Origin: CAVVZJ01 sp963752755
Lineage (GTDB): Bacteria; Planctomycetota; Planctomycetia; Isosphaerales; Isosphaeraceae
Assembly (NCBI GenBank): GCA_963752755.1
Contig: CAVVZJ010000003.1
Location: 124,001 to 188,000 of the forward strand
Direction: 5' to 3'
DNA: 64,000 nt
Shown here: positions 1 to 8,272 of the stretch, piece after piece
Numbering within the stretch: the stretch's first letter is position 1
Layout of the letters: each line of letters begins with the position of its first letter
The notes under the pieces: generated by a model
Seen by the model: the letters and a program-made list of their open reading frames with translations, nothing else
Databases searched by the model: none
Told to the model about the DNA's origin: nothing
Program-made: the position numbers and the translations under genes

Positions 1-1
1 C

Positions 2-553
2 AACCCCGCTGTCGCCCGCCGGCTGGGAACCCGTTACATCTACGCCTTCTTCCACGAGGTCATGCTCTTCCCGGCGTATTACTGGGCCTGGCCGGAGATG
101 CAGATCCTGATCAGCGACCACCGCGACGGCGAACTCATCACGCAGATCGTCCGCCGGCTCGGCTTCGGGGTCGTCCGAGGCTCGACGACCCGGGGCGGAG
201 CGCGGGCCCTGCGCGAGATGACGCACCGCGTCGATCGGGGACACCTCTGCGTCACGCCCGACGGCCCCAAGGGACCGCGACGGCACGTCCATCAGGGTCT
301 CGCCTATCTGGCGAGCCGGACAGGACTTCCGATCGTCGGCGCGGGGATGGCCTTCGCCCGGCCCTGGCGGGCGAAGAGCTGGGACCGGTTCGCCGTGCCC
401 CGGCCGTTCACCGCCGCGGCCTGCGTCACCCCGAGGCCCGTCGTCGTGCCGACGGACGCCGACCGGGACGTCATCGAGGATTGCCGACGCGAGGTCGAGC
501 GTCGCATGAACCAGGCGATGGACGAGGCCGAGGCGTGGGTCGACCGCCTCTGA
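2..553 (+). CDS. DUF374 lysophospholipid acyltransferase-like protein (5' end outside window)
   Basis: The reading frame is open from base 2 and enters the window in mid-gene; the ATG at 62 is internal, because the residues before it (RYIYAFFHEVMLFPAYY) already belong to the family. These DUF374 proteins resemble lysophospholipid/lipid A-type acyltransferases acting at the inner membrane. Visible features are the FFHE segment in the place of the usual H-x4-D-type block, a conserved G-G-A-R-A-L stretch and the phosphate-binding-like TPDGPKGPR motif. The C-terminal 40 residues are charged. The substrate cannot be read from sequence. The gene is followed by a non-coding stretch holding repeat element A, so it probably ends its transcription unit. 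Confidence 0.8.
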   Translation, partial: NPAVARRLGTRYIYAFFHEVMLFPAYYWAWPEMQILISDHRDGELITQIVRRLGFGVVRGSTTRGGARALREMTHRVDRGHLCVTPDGPKGPRRHVHQGLAYLASRTGLPIVGAGMAFARPWRAKSWDRFAVPRPFTAAACVTPRPVVVPTDADRDVIEDCRREVERRMNQAMDEAEAWVDRL

Positions 554-655
554 ACAGCCCTCCAGAACACGCCGCCTCGTCGCCCATCGTTCCCCGCCAC
601 CGCACCCTCGGTTCGTCACGACCCAGAAATGACCGGCGCCGACGTCCTCATCGCG

Positions 656-664
656 TGCTATAGT
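656..664 (+). promoter_or_regulatory. Extended -10 promoter of repeat element A
   Basis: The sequence TGC followed by TATAGT matches an extended -10 (TGn-TATAAT). It is the most conserved part of the element: copies B and C carry TGCTATAAT at the same place. No convincing -35 hexamer is seen upstream, as expected for extended -10 promoters. Confidence 0.55.
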
Positions 665-945
665 TAGCTTTGGCTCTTTGGCAATCTGGCAGAGATCCGA
701 ACGCGGACTCCCTGGTGAGGCAGAGCGACGTCCGAAGTGTCCCGAACGCCGAACGAACTTCAAGATAGGTAAAATTGGTTTTTAACTATTGAGTTTCCAA
801 TGGTTTGCAGCCTGGCCTCTGTCGTGCCGGGAAGCGTCCCCCCGTCGTCCTCAAGCCGTCCGGCAGGCGTCCTGAGTGCGTCTTCGGCGCGTCGCTCGAG
901 CGTTCCCACGGCATTCCAGCCCGCATGCAAAAGATAAAGAAAGCG
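656..945 (+). repeat. Novel ~290-nt intergenic element, copy A
   Basis: This is one of three copies in the window. In order it has: an extended -10 (TGC then TATAGT at 659-664); TTGGCAATCTGG starting 19 nt after the -10 start (678); a box at 750-775 starting CGAACGAACTTC and ending AGGTAAAAT; a 58-nt spacer with TTTTTAAC and GGCC; seven 11-nt units beginning at 834, 845, 856, 867, 878, 889 and 900 (GCGTC, TCGTC, CCGTC, GCGTC, GCGTC, GCGTC, GCGTT); and an A-rich GATAAAGAAAGCG tail at 933-945. An 11-nt period does not fit a reading frame. A structured ncRNA or a non-autonomous repeat is inferred; which of the two is open. Confidence 0.75.
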
Positions 946-950
946 ATGAA

Positions 951-985
951 TGCCGACCGGGGGAAGAACGTCGAGACGGTCGGCA
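951..985 (+). terminator. Hairpin just after repeat element A
   Basis: A perfect 9-bp inverted repeat, TGCCGACCG and CGGTCGGCA, surrounds a 17-nt loop and starts 5 nt after the A-rich tail of element A. There is no T tract. It could end an element transcript; copy B also has a strong hairpin about 45 nt after its end. Confidence 0.35.
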
Positions 986-1130
986 ACTCCCGTTCCGGAT
1001 GACGCCTTGCGGTTCCGGGACGATCCCGAGCGGTCGCCGCTGGGCTGGTGGACCTCGACGATTTGCTCTTGTCCGGATCGTGGGTCTGGGGTAGCTTCAG
1101 GCCACACCTCAACATCGACGGCCGGGGACC

Positions 1131-1628
1131 GTGTCCGATCGCGGGACGGGCTGTCGTCGGGACGAAAGCAACCGGGTTCGAACGGGCGTGTCGCGAATCG
1201 CCGAGCCTCGGCTGGGACGGGCCGGTCGCCTGGTGGCAGCCGCGCTGGCGGTGGCCCTGGCAGCCTTGCTGGCGATCGTGGGCTGCCTCGAACCCGATCC
1301 GAGGGGCTTCGGCACCCACACTCAGCTCGGTCTGAGACCGTGCGCGTTCCGGCTCCGGACGGGTCGGCCCTGTCCCGCCTGCGGGATGACCACGGCGCTG
1401 GCCTGGGCGGTGCGGGGGCGGCTCGACCGGTCCTGGCAGGCCAACCCCGCCGGTTGCCTGCTCGGTCCGCTCGGGGCGTTGCTGATCCCCTGGCTGGTGT
1501 TCGCCACGGCGACCGGCCGGACCCTCGGCTCACGAACGCTGGACGGGCCGTTGATTGTCTTGGCGGTGGCCACCGTGGCCCTCGGCCTGGCGGCCTGGTC
1601 TCTGAAACTTTACCTGGGGAGGGTTTAG
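1131..1628 (+). CDS. DUF2752 membrane protein
   Basis: DUF2752 family protein of about 165 residues. The signature CPACGMTTAL followed by an ANPAG segment is present (about residues 80-106). There are three hydrophobic segments, near residues 33-50, 107-125 and 140-157, so it is an inner-membrane protein. Function of the family is unknown; the cysteine pair suggests a redox or metal site. The N-terminal 25 residues are charged and arginine-rich, so the true start may lie further downstream. The stop codon is one base before the ATG of the lipoprotein gene, so the two are almost certainly co-transcribed and translationally coupled. Confidence 0.7.
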   Translation: MSDRGTGCRRDESNRVRTGVSRIAEPRLGRAGRLVAAALAVALAALLAIVGCLEPDPRGFGTHTQLGLRPCAFRLRTGRPCPACGMTTALAWAVRGRLDRSWQANPAGCLLGPLGALLIPWLVFATATGRTLGSRTLDGPLIVLAVATVALGLAAWSLKLYLGRV

Positions 1629-1629
1629 G

Positions 1630-2352
1630 ATGACCCCTCGGCCGCTCGCAAGGACGCGTCGCGCCCCCAAGCTTCCGATCTGCCTGCTCGCGGGGGTCGT
1701 CGCCCTCGGCGCGCTGGCCGGTTGCGACCCGCGACAGGCGATGTACTTCCTCCAACCCTTCTCGCCATCGATCGCGGCGCCTTGTCCGTCGCTCAAGGGC
1801 AAGAAAGTCGTCATCCTCTCCACCTCGGTCCCCGGTATCGCTGGCGAGTTCCTGACGCTCGACCGCGACATGGCCACCGAGCTGACGAAGATCCTCCGGG
1901 AAAACGTCAAGAAGATCCGCGTGGTCGATCCCGAGAAGGTCGCCGACTGGGCCGAGAGCAAGCCGACCTGGACCAACCCAGCCGAGGCCGCCAAGGCGTT
2001 CGACGCCGACGTGGTCATCTTCCTGGAGATCCGCGACTTCCGGATTCAGGACCCGTCCAGTCCCGGGCTCCTGGAAGGTCACTCGACCGTCCACATCCGG
2101 GCCGTCGAGCTGGCCCATCCCAAGGACGATAAGGGCCGCGAGATCACCGACCAGCCCAAGGAGGAGAACGTTCTCTACGAGGGTGAGCGCACGACCGCCT
2201 GGCCCGTCGTCGGCCACGTCCCCCTCGAATCGGGCGAGAGTGTGAACAACTTCCGATCGACGTTCATCAAGCTCGCCATCAAGGAAGTCTCCTGGGCCTT
2301 CGTGGACCACGCACCCGGTGACAACATCGAAAACAGCCGTTTCAATCAGTGA
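1630..2352 (+). CDS. Conserved hypothetical lipoprotein
   Basis: A 240-residue protein with a basic N-terminus, a hydrophobic stretch and a lipobox (LAGC at about residues 33-36), so it should be a lipid-anchored exported protein. The mature part carries alternating hydrophobic strands and an acidic/basic middle (residues 75-190). I recognise no catalytic motif. The segment VVDPEKVADW...FDADVVIFLEI resembles the nucleotide-independent alpha/beta fold of outer-membrane-associated CsgG/LpoB-like proteins that read PEK.xxW then a D-V-V strand, but this is only a fold guess. It follows the DUF2752 gene by one base, and cytidine deaminase starts 75 nt after it. Confidence 0.7.
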   Translation: MTPRPLARTRRAPKLPICLLAGVVALGALAGCDPRQAMYFLQPFSPSIAAPCPSLKGKKVVILSTSVPGIAGEFLTLDRDMATELTKILRENVKKIRVVDPEKVADWAESKPTWTNPAEAAKAFDADVVIFLEIRDFRIQDPSSPGLLEGHSTVHIRAVELAHPKDDKGREITDQPKEENVLYEGERTTAWPVVGHVPLESGESVNNFRSTFIKLAIKEVSWAFVDHAPGDNIENSRFNQ

Positions 2353-2427
2353 GGTCCCTCGGCGCGATTCAGACCGACCTGACCGCCGGCCGGTCTCAAT
2401 CGCAGCCCGTTCCGCGAGTTCCGTGCC

Positions 2428-2823
2428 ATGACTCCGACCCTTGAGCAACTTCTCGAAGCCGCCCGTCAGGCGAGCCGTGGCGCGTACTGCCCGTACTCGC
2501 GGTTCCACGTCGGCGCGGCGATCCTGGCGGGAGGGCGGGTCTTCGTCGGAGCCAACGTGGAGAATGCCTCCTTCGGTCTGACCATCTGCGCCGAGCGGGT
2601 GGCGGCGTTCACGGCGGTCGCGTCGGGGTCGCGTGACTTCGAGGCGATCGCCGTGGCCTGCGTCGATGCCCCGGAAGCGGTCGAGTCGGGCCTGCGAATG
2701 CCCTGCGGAGCCTGCCGGCAAGTGCTCGCCGAGTTCGCCGCGCCGGAGACGCCGGTGGCCGTCGATCGGGCCGGGGTCTTCCGGCTCGACGAGCTTCTAC
2801 CCCGGGCGTTTCGGCTTCGCTGA
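2428..2823 (+). CDS. cdd: Cytidine deaminase
   Basis: Hydrolyses cytidine and deoxycytidine to uridine and deoxyuridine in pyrimidine salvage. At 131 residues it has the length of the small homotetrameric type. The zinc site is complete: CAE (about residues 54-56, with the glutamate as proton shuttle) and PCGACRQ (about residues 91-97, with two cysteine ligands). The substrate-binding segment YCPYSRFHVGAA and the NVENASF motif are also present. The frame is intact. The gene lies downstream of the DUF2752-lipoprotein pair in the same direction, but the 75-nt gap leaves its own promoter possible. Confidence 0.95.
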   Translation: MTPTLEQLLEAARQASRGAYCPYSRFHVGAAILAGGRVFVGANVENASFGLTICAERVAAFTAVASGSRDFEAIAVACVDAPEAVESGLRMPCGACRQVLAEFAAPETPVAVDRAGVFRLDELLPRAFRLR

Positions 2824-2951
2824 ACATCGAGGGGGAGGCGATACCCCCTTGATTCAAGGCTTGGCCCCGCTTTAGCATGGGAGAACTGCCGGTGTCCCAG
2901 CCGGTCCCGCCTGCCGAAGCGATCCGCACCCACCGAGCCCGCAATCCCGCC

Positions 2952-3747
2952 ATGCCCATCCTCCCCACCGACGAGCCGACACATCTCCACCGTCGAACCT
3001 TGCTCCGCCGGGGCGTCGGCCTGGGTGCCGCCCTCCTGGGCTTATCCGGGCAACCGGCGCCGGTCCTGGCGCGCCCCCGGCAAGCCAACCCGGTCCGCGT
3101 GCGGGCCTGGTGCGAAGGGACGGCGCCCCGCTCGATCTATCCCCAGGACATCGACGGGGCCCTCGCGGAAATCCTCGGCCAGCAGGTTGACTTCCGCGTC
3201 GAGCGTGGCCGGCTGGAGGAGTCGTCGGCCGGACTGACCGACGCGGCGCTCGCGGCCACCGACGTCCTGATCTGGTGGGGTCGGCTTCGCCACGACGACC
3301 TGCCCGACGATCGTTCTCGAGCGATCGTCGAACGGGTCCGGGCCGGCAAGCTCGGCTTCGTGGCGCTCTACGGCTCCTACGCCAGCCGGCCGTTCCGGGA
3401 GCTGATGGGGATGCCCTGCGAGCCCGGCGCCTGGCGCGAGGACGCTCGCCAGGAGCATGTCACCATCGCCACGCCGACTCATCCGATCGCTCGCGACGTG
3501 GCCCCGTTCACGATCCCGCGCGGTAGCATGTTCTGCGAGCCGTTCGCCGTGCCCGAGCCGGAAGCCGTGATCCTCCAGTCCACCTGGGGCACCGGCGAGA
3601 CGCTTCGCAGCGGTCTGGCGTGGACGGTCGGACCGTGGCCGCGTCGTGTACCTCCGCCAGGCCGATGACGCCTTCCCCGTACTCTTCCACCCGTCCGTCC
3701 GCCGGCTCCTGGCCAACGCCGCCCTCTGGTCCGCGGGCCGGGTCTGA
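2952..3747 (+). CDS. ThuA-like protein with Tat-type signal (one frame break)
   Basis: ThuA-family (class I glutamine amidotransferase-like fold) protein of about 264 residues. I chose the ATG at 2952 because it puts a twin-arginine signal (RRTLLRRGVGLGAALLG) at the N-terminus; an in-frame ATG at 2877 would add 25 residues. Family features are the WWGRLRHDDLPD segment, the G-F-V-A-L-Y-G-S strand and the late THPIARDV motif. Near 3630 an apparent extra base switches the frame; the original frame stops at 3668, but the shifted frame continues with VVYLRQADDAFPVLFHP, typical of the family end, to a stop at 3745-3747. The role in sugar metabolism is inferred from the family only. Confidence 0.7.
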
Positions 3748-4086
3748 GACGCGACGGGTCGTCCCTGGCCGGGTGGCAGGACGCCGCCGCCCGGGCCAGA
3801 CCGGGGCGTAGGGCGGTTGACTCCCAGGGAGCCGTGACGATAATCTGTGACGCGGGTAAGGCCGATCTTGAGGAGTTTTCCGAGAAAATCGGTCCGAGAC
3901 CCGCAGAATGATCGCTGATTCCGCTGTGGGCGATTGGATTCCTCCAACGCTCGAACGCGCCTGACGGCCTGGAATACCCGTAACGGGTCCTGGGGGATGG
4001 GGGGACCTGTCAGGGATAGACCCGATCGTGAGTGGCGGGCCGCCAGGCCCGCCCAGGACCGTATGACCCGTCAAGGAGTTGCACCG
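3748..4086. other. Intergenic region, no gene seen
   Basis: About 340 nt between the ThuA-like gene and the redoxin gene. It has no credible coding frame. It holds a small inverted repeat, TTTTC-CGA-GAAAA (3876-3888), which resembles the CCGAGA-A-TCTCGG palindrome before rpmE. A purine-rich Shine-Dalgarno sequence (AAGGAG) lies at the right end, just before the ATG at 4087. Confidence 0.4.
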
Positions 4087-4704
4087 ATGCGCAAGTTGGT
4101 CCTCAGCCTCTTCGCCCTCGCCCTGTTCACCGCGCCCGCCCTTGCCGGCGAGTTCAACAAGAAGGTGGACATCGGCCAGAAGGCCCCCGACATCTCCGGC
4201 ATCGAGGCCCTCGCCCCGAATGGCGAAACCACCAGCCTGAACCTCGGCGACCTCAAGGACGACGTGGTCGTCGTCGTCTTCCTGGCCAATCACTGCCCCG
4301 TCGTCCTCGCCTACGAAGACCGGATCCACGACTTCGTCGCCGACTACAAGGGTAAGGGCGTCAAGGTCGTCGGCATCGCCACCACCGGCCGGGGCACCGC
4401 CAAGACCGACGACCTGGCCGCCATCAAGGAGCGGGCCTCCAAGGACAAGAAGTTCAACTACGTCTACGGCTACGACAAGTCGCAGGACATCGGCCGTTCC
4501 TACGGCGCCACCAACACCCCGCAGTTCTTCGTCCTCGACAAGGACCGCGAGATCCGCTACATGGGCTCGATGGACGACAGCCAGAACGAGGCCCGCGTCA
4601 AGCACCAGTATCTCCGCGACGCTGTCGATGCCCTGCTCGCCGGCAAGCAGATCGAGGTCAAAGAGACCAAGCCGTTCGGCTGCGGGATCCAGTACAACCG
4701 CTGA
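4087..4704 (+). CDS. Exported peroxiredoxin/AhpC-TSA-like redoxin
   Basis: A 205-residue secreted thioredoxin-fold protein. The start at 4087 follows AAGGAG and gives a clean signal peptide (MRKLVLSLFALALFTAPALAG). The AhpC/TSA fold is seen in VGQKAPD-like IGQKAPDISG, the strand VVVVFLANHCPV and the late NTPQFFVLD cis-proline motif. The active site is N-H-C-P rather than CxxC, so a peroxidase-like or single-cysteine redoxin is more likely than a disulfide oxidoreductase. A further cysteine sits at the end (GCGIQYNR). Many planctomycetes carry this family next to other thioredoxin-like genes, and the next gene is a TlpA-like protein 160 nt downstream. Confidence 0.85.
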   Translation: MRKLVLSLFALALFTAPALAGEFNKKVDIGQKAPDISGIEALAPNGETTSLNLGDLKDDVVVVVFLANHCPVVLAYEDRIHDFVADYKGKGVKVVGIATTGRGTAKTDDLAAIKERASKDKKFNYVYGYDKSQDIGRSYGATNTPQFFVLDKDREIRYMGSMDDSQNEARVKHQYLRDAVDALLAGKQIEVKETKPFGCGIQYNR

Positions 4705-4865
4705 TCCGGCCTACGACGCCCGCGGGCGGCTTCATGCTGCCCTGCCCTTACTGACCGGACCGGACAGACCCTCGTGGCTCTCCCAACAGCTTGCCCGCTG
4801 CCGATCCATCCCTCGGCGGCGGGCGGGTTCATTTGTCTCGACCCTGCCGCCGGAGGAACCGACCT

Positions 4866-5603
4866 GTGAACCCCTTCGCCCTCGTCCGCCCACTCGGCCT
4901 CGGCCTGCTCGCCACCCTCGGAACCGGCTGCTCGGGCGAGACGATCCCAAACACGACGAACCTCTTCCCGACCCCCACCGGCGTGATCGCCCCCGAGGCT
5001 CCCACCGCACCCCAAACCCCCGCAACCGCCGTCACTCACGCCGCCCCGTCCGAGCCAGCCACGGCGAAGGTCGAGCCCGTGGATCTGGCAACCGTGGTCG
5101 AGCCCGCCGGCGACGCGGAGAAGACGGCCGAGGCGACCCTTGTTCCCGTCAAGTGGGACGCGTTCCGCGACCGCCTCGCCCATCCGCCCAAGGGGACCAA
5201 GTACTCCATCGTCGATGCCTGGGCGACCTACTGTCCGCCCTGCAAGGAAAACTTCCCCCACCTCGTCGAACTGCACCACAAGTATGGCGACCAGGGGCTC
5301 AACGTCGTCTCCCTCTCGCTGGACGACCCCCTCGAAACCAAGGACGTCGAGGCCGCCCGCGCGTTCCTCCTTGAGAAAAAGGCCGTCTTCGCCAACTACC
5401 TCATGAACGAGGACATCGCCGAGGGCTACAACCACCTCAAGATCAACGCGATCCCGGCCGTCTTCGTGTATGGCCCCGATGGCCAGGAAATCAAGCGGTT
5501 TACTCTCGACGACGTCGATAACCAGTTCACCTACGAGCAGGTGGACGCGTACATCCAGGACCTCTTTCAGGGCCAGCCCTCGGCCGCCGGTTCGAGCGAG
5601 TGA
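4866..5603 (+). CDS. TlpA-like thioredoxin-domain lipoprotein
   Basis: A 245-residue exported disulfide oxidoreductase of the TlpA/ResA type. GTG at 4866 is taken as start because GGAGG lies 8 nt upstream and the encoded N-terminus has a lipobox (GTGC). A low-complexity Pro/Thr/Ala linker (residues 25-75) joins the anchor to the thioredoxin domain. The active site WATYCPPCKENFP (about residues 117-129) has the CPPC typical of the family, and the cis-proline motif NAIPAVFVYGPDG is present. It may act in cytochrome c or periplasmic protein maturation, which fits the several c-type heme proteins encoded nearby, but that link is inference. Confidence 0.85.
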   Translation: MNPFALVRPLGLGLLATLGTGCSGETIPNTTNLFPTPTGVIAPEAPTAPQTPATAVTHAAPSEPATAKVEPVDLATVVEPAGDAEKTAEATLVPVKWDAFRDRLAHPPKGTKYSIVDAWATYCPPCKENFPHLVELHHKYGDQGLNVVSLSLDDPLETKDVEAARAFLLEKKAVFANYLMNEDIAEGYNHLKINAIPAVFVYGPDGQEIKRFTLDDVDNQFTYEQVDAYIQDLFQGQPSAAGSSE

Positions 5604-5700
5604 CCGGGACGGCCGGAAGGCGGTTGTGGGCGACTTTTCCGAGAATCTCGGACAGCGCGTGATCCGAACGCTCCGCGCCCTCGTAGAATGGGTCGTCGGA

Positions 5701-5709
5701 TGGTACAAT
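5701..5709 (+). promoter_or_regulatory. Possible extended -10 promoter of rpmE
   Basis: TGG followed by TACAAT (5704-5709) fits an extended -10 hexamer 65 nt upstream of the rpmE start. Upstream, at 5639-5651, is the perfect palindrome CCGAGA-A-TCTCGG, which could be an operator or part of the terminator of the preceding gene. Confidence 0.4.
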
Positions 5710-5773
5710 CGCCCCTTTCGTCCCCAGCCGGGGCCGCGAGGTCAACTCATAGCCGTCAAGAAGGGATCGAGCG

Positions 5774-6022
5774 ATGAAGGACGACATTCATCCGAAGTAC
5801 CAGGAATGTACCGTGACCTGCGGTTGCGGCAACACGTTCCAGACCCGAAGCACACGACCGAAGATCGTCGTCGAGGTCTGCTCGAAGTGCCACCCGTTCT
5901 ACACCGGCACGGTCAAGTTCGTGGACGCGGCCGGCCGCGTCGATAAGTTCAACCGCAAGTTCCAGGGCACTTACGGCAAGGCCCGCAAGAAGGCCACCAC
6001 CGAAGAAACCGCCCAGGCCTAG
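5774..6022 (+). CDS. rpmE: 50S ribosomal protein L31
   Basis: The 82-residue product begins MKDDIHPKYQ, the standard L31 start, and carries the zinc-ribbon cysteines of the C+ type (C at 12, CGCGN at 16-20 and CSKCHPF at about 36-42). The last 15 residues are lysine- and alanine-rich. It binds at the 50S central protuberance and bridges to the 30S. The order rpmE-prfA-prmC found here is the arrangement seen in many bacteria and supports the identity of the two following damaged genes. Confidence 0.96.
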   Translation: MKDDIHPKYQECTVTCGCGNTFQTRSTRPKIVVEVCSKCHPFYTGTVKFVDAAGRVDKFNRKFQGTYGKARKKATTEETAQA

Positions 6023-6038
6023 CGTCTGTCCTGAAGAA

Positions 6039-6112
6039 GCTGAGTGTCGCGTACGGGAGTCCCGTTGGGGTCGCGAGAGGCGACCGGCCGGTTCCCGGGC
6101 GAGGCACTCAGC
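6039..6112 (+). other. Long stem-loop between rpmE and prfA
   Basis: GCTGAGTG (6039-6046) pairs with CACTCAGC (6105-6112), enclosing a G/C-rich region that can fold further. It lies 17 nt after the rpmE stop and 53 nt before prfA, so it may act as an attenuator or partial terminator between the two genes. Confidence 0.35.
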
Positions 6113-6165
6113 TCGCTTTCGTGCGGCGCGTCCCTTCACTCCTCGGCTCTGTGCATTAGGCCACC

Positions 6166-7244
6166 ATGTTCGAGCGACTCCAGGCCGATTACCAGCGGTT
6201 CCGCGAGGTCGAGTCGGCCCTGTCCGACCCGGATGTCGCCACCGACCCGGCCCGCGTCGCCTCTCTGGCGAAGGAGCGGGGGACGCTCGCCAAGGTTGCC
6301 CTGCCTTACGGTCGCTACCTCGATCTCGGCCGCCAGATCGCTGAGGCCCGCAAACTGATCGAGACCGAAGCTGACGAGGAACTCCGGGCCTACGCCGAGG
6401 CCGAGCGCGAAGCCCTCGAATCGCAACGTGAGGAAGCGGCCGAGTCCCTCCGCGACCTGATCTACGACCGCGAATCCGGCGTTGATCGACCCGGCCTCAT
6501 CATGGAAGTCCGCGCCGGGACCGGCGGCGACGAGGCGGCCCTCTTCGCCCGCGACCTGGTCGAGATGTACCGCCGCTACGCCGAGGCGAAAGGCTGGGCG
6601 TTCGAGGTCCTGGAGCTGGTCCCGACCGAGCTGGGCGGCTTCAAGGAAGCCAGCTTCAGCATCAACGGCGACGGGGCCTTCCGCCACCTCCAGTTCGAGA
6701 GCGGCGGCCACCGCGTCCAGCGCGTGCCCGCGACCGAGACCCAGGGCCGCATCCACACCTCCCTGGCGACTGTCGCCGTGCTGGCCGAGCCCGAGGAGGT
6801 CGAGATCGACATCCGCCCCGAGGACATCCGAGACGGACGTGATGCGCGCCGGCGGCCCCGGCGGCCAGCACCAGAACAAGACCGAAAGCGCCGTCCGTCT
6901 CACGCACCTTCCGACCGGCGTCGTCGTCATCTGCCGCGACGAGCGGAGCCAGCACAAGAACCGCGCCAAGGCCATGCGATTGCTCCGCAGCCGTCTGTTT
7001 GACCGCCTTGCAGGACCAGGCCCGCTCCGAACGTTCCGAGCTGCGGCGGACCCTCATCGGCTCCGGCGACCGCTCCCAGCGCATCCGGACCTACAACTTC
7101 CCGCAGAACCGCGTGACCGACCACCGGATCGGCCTGACCCTCTACAACCTCGACCGGGTCGTGCTCGGCGACCTCGACCCCTTGACCGAGGCCCTCATCG
7201 AGCACGACCGCAAGGAACAGCTCGGCGAGGTCGAGACCGTTTGA
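6166..7244 (+). CDS. prfA: Peptide chain release factor 1 (two frame breaks)
   Basis: Release factor 1, which reads UAA/UAG and triggers peptidyl-tRNA hydrolysis. The product would be about 359 residues. The RF1 stop-codon motif PAT is in HRVQRVPATETQGRIHTS, and the catalytic GGQ is in GGPGGQHQNKT (about residue 228). The first frame runs to about 6828 (…IRPEDIR), a second frame carries DVMRAGGPGGQ to about 7000, and a third carries LQDQARSERS to the stop at 7244. Two separate one-base breaks in an essential single-copy gene point to sequence errors. It is not the known programmed frameshift, which belongs to RF2 and is near codon 25. Confidence 0.92.
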
Positions 7245-7291
7245 CAGTCCGGATTGCGTTGCCCCTCGCCAGACGCGGTGAGACTCGCCCC

Positions 7292-8257
7292 ATGCGACCG
7301 AACGAATCCGACGCTCCACGCCGTTCCCTCCCCGGCCATCCCTGGACGGCCCCTGTGCCGACGACGCCCTCGCCGCCGCCGTCGGAGGACGAGGAGCGCT
7401 GGACCGTCGGCCGACTCCTGAACTGGACGACCGACTTCCTCCGCCGCAAAGGGGCCGAGAGCCCGCGGCTCGACGCCGAGGTCTTGCTCGCCCAGGTTCT
7501 CAACTGGCCGCGCGTGCAGCTCTACACGCACTTCGAGGACCCCGTCGGCGAGCGCGAACGGACAGCCTATCGCGAGCTGGTCCGGCGACGTGCCGAGGGG
7601 ACGCCGGTGGCCTACCTCGTCGGCCGCAAGGAGTTCTACTCGCTGAGCCTCGCCGTCTCGCCGGCCGTCTTGATCCCGCGGCCGGACACGGAGACGGTCG
7701 TCGTCGAGTTCCTGATGCTGTTCAAAGGGCCGCGAGTCGCCCCGTGCCCTCGACATCGGCACCGGCTCGGGGGCGATCGCTCTGGCTTGCGTCAGCCAGC
7801 ACCCGACCGCCCGCTTCGTCGCGACCGACCGCAGCCCCGAGGCGCTGGCCGTGGCCCGATCCAACGCCGAGCGGCTCGGCCTCGCCCCGCGGGTCGAGTT
7901 CCGCCAGGGCGACCTTTACGAGCCCGTGGCCGAGGAACCGCCCTTCGACGCGATTCTCGTCGAATCCGCCGTACATCCCCACACGAGGACATCGCCGCCC
8001 TGGAGCCCGGCGTCCGCGACCACGAGCCCCACCTCGCTCTCGACGGCGGGCCCGACGGCCTGGCGATCGTCTCCCGGATCATCACGGAGGCCCCGTCCCA
8101 TCTGAAGCCCGGCGGCCATCTGATCCTGGAGATCGGTACGGCCCAGGAGGGCCCCGTCCGCAACCTGGTCGCCGCCCAGGCCGCACTGGAGCTGGCCCCG
8201 ACGATTCGCGACGCGGCCAATCATCCTCGCGTCATCCGGGCGACCCGCAGGGCGTGA
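7292..8257 (+). CDS. prmC: Release factor glutamine methyltransferase (several frame breaks)
   Basis: PrmC/HemK methylates the glutamine of the GGQ motif of release factors. The N-terminal helical domain (ERWTVGRLLNWTTDFL) and the PVAYLVGRKEFY and LIPRPDTET motifs are in one frame. The SAM-binding LDIGTGSGAIALACV lies in a second frame from about 7735. The catalytic NPPY motif (SNPPYIP, near 7965) is in a third, and HEDIAALEPG to the stop at 8257 returns to the first. All expected blocks are in the right order, so the breaks are probably sequence errors. The start is 47 nt after prfA, as usual for this pair. The gene converges on the kinase gene with only 15 nt between stops. Confidence 0.88.
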   Translation: MRPNESDAPRRSLPGHPWTAPVPTTPSPPPSEDEERWTVGRLLNWTTDFLRRKGAESPRLDAEVLLAQVLNWPRVQLYTHFEDPVGERERTAYRELVRRRAEGTPVAYLVGRKEFYSLSLAVSPAVLIPRPDTETVVVEFLMLFKGPRVAPCPRHRHRLGGDRSGLRQPAPDRPLRRDRPQPRGAGRGPIQRRAARPRPAGRVPPGRPLRARGRGTALRRDSRRIRRTSPHEDIAALEPGVRDHEPHLALDGGPDGLAIVSRIITEAPSHLKPGGHLILEIGTAQEGPVRNLVAAQAALELAPTIRDAANHPRVIRATRRA

Positions 8258-8272
8258 GCTCCGTTTTTCCTC

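Noticed and set aside
834..910. 11-nt array read as a coding repeat
   Set aside because: The period is not a multiple of three, the three copies differ by one base between box and -10, and no frame stays open with a common peptide in all copies.
834..910. CRISPR array
   Set aside because: Units are 5 conserved bases in an 11-nt period with no spacers or cas genes in the window.
1170..1190. tRNA T-loop-like GGTTCGAAC
   Set aside because: No acceptor stem or anticodon arm around it; it is within the upstream part of the DUF2752 gene. I found no tRNA elsewhere.
760..2721. A 653-residue open frame on the minus strand across the DUF2752, lipoprotein and cdd genes
   Set aside because: It is the shadow of high-GC coding DNA: it opposes three real genes with clear family features and its own translation is Arg/Pro/Gly-rich with no motif.
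6800..7020. Programmed frameshift in the release factor gene
   Set aside because: Programmed +1 shift is known in RF2 (prfB) near codon 25 with an in-frame UGA. This gene has the RF1 PAT motif and two breaks at about codons 221 and 278, so it is not that mechanism.
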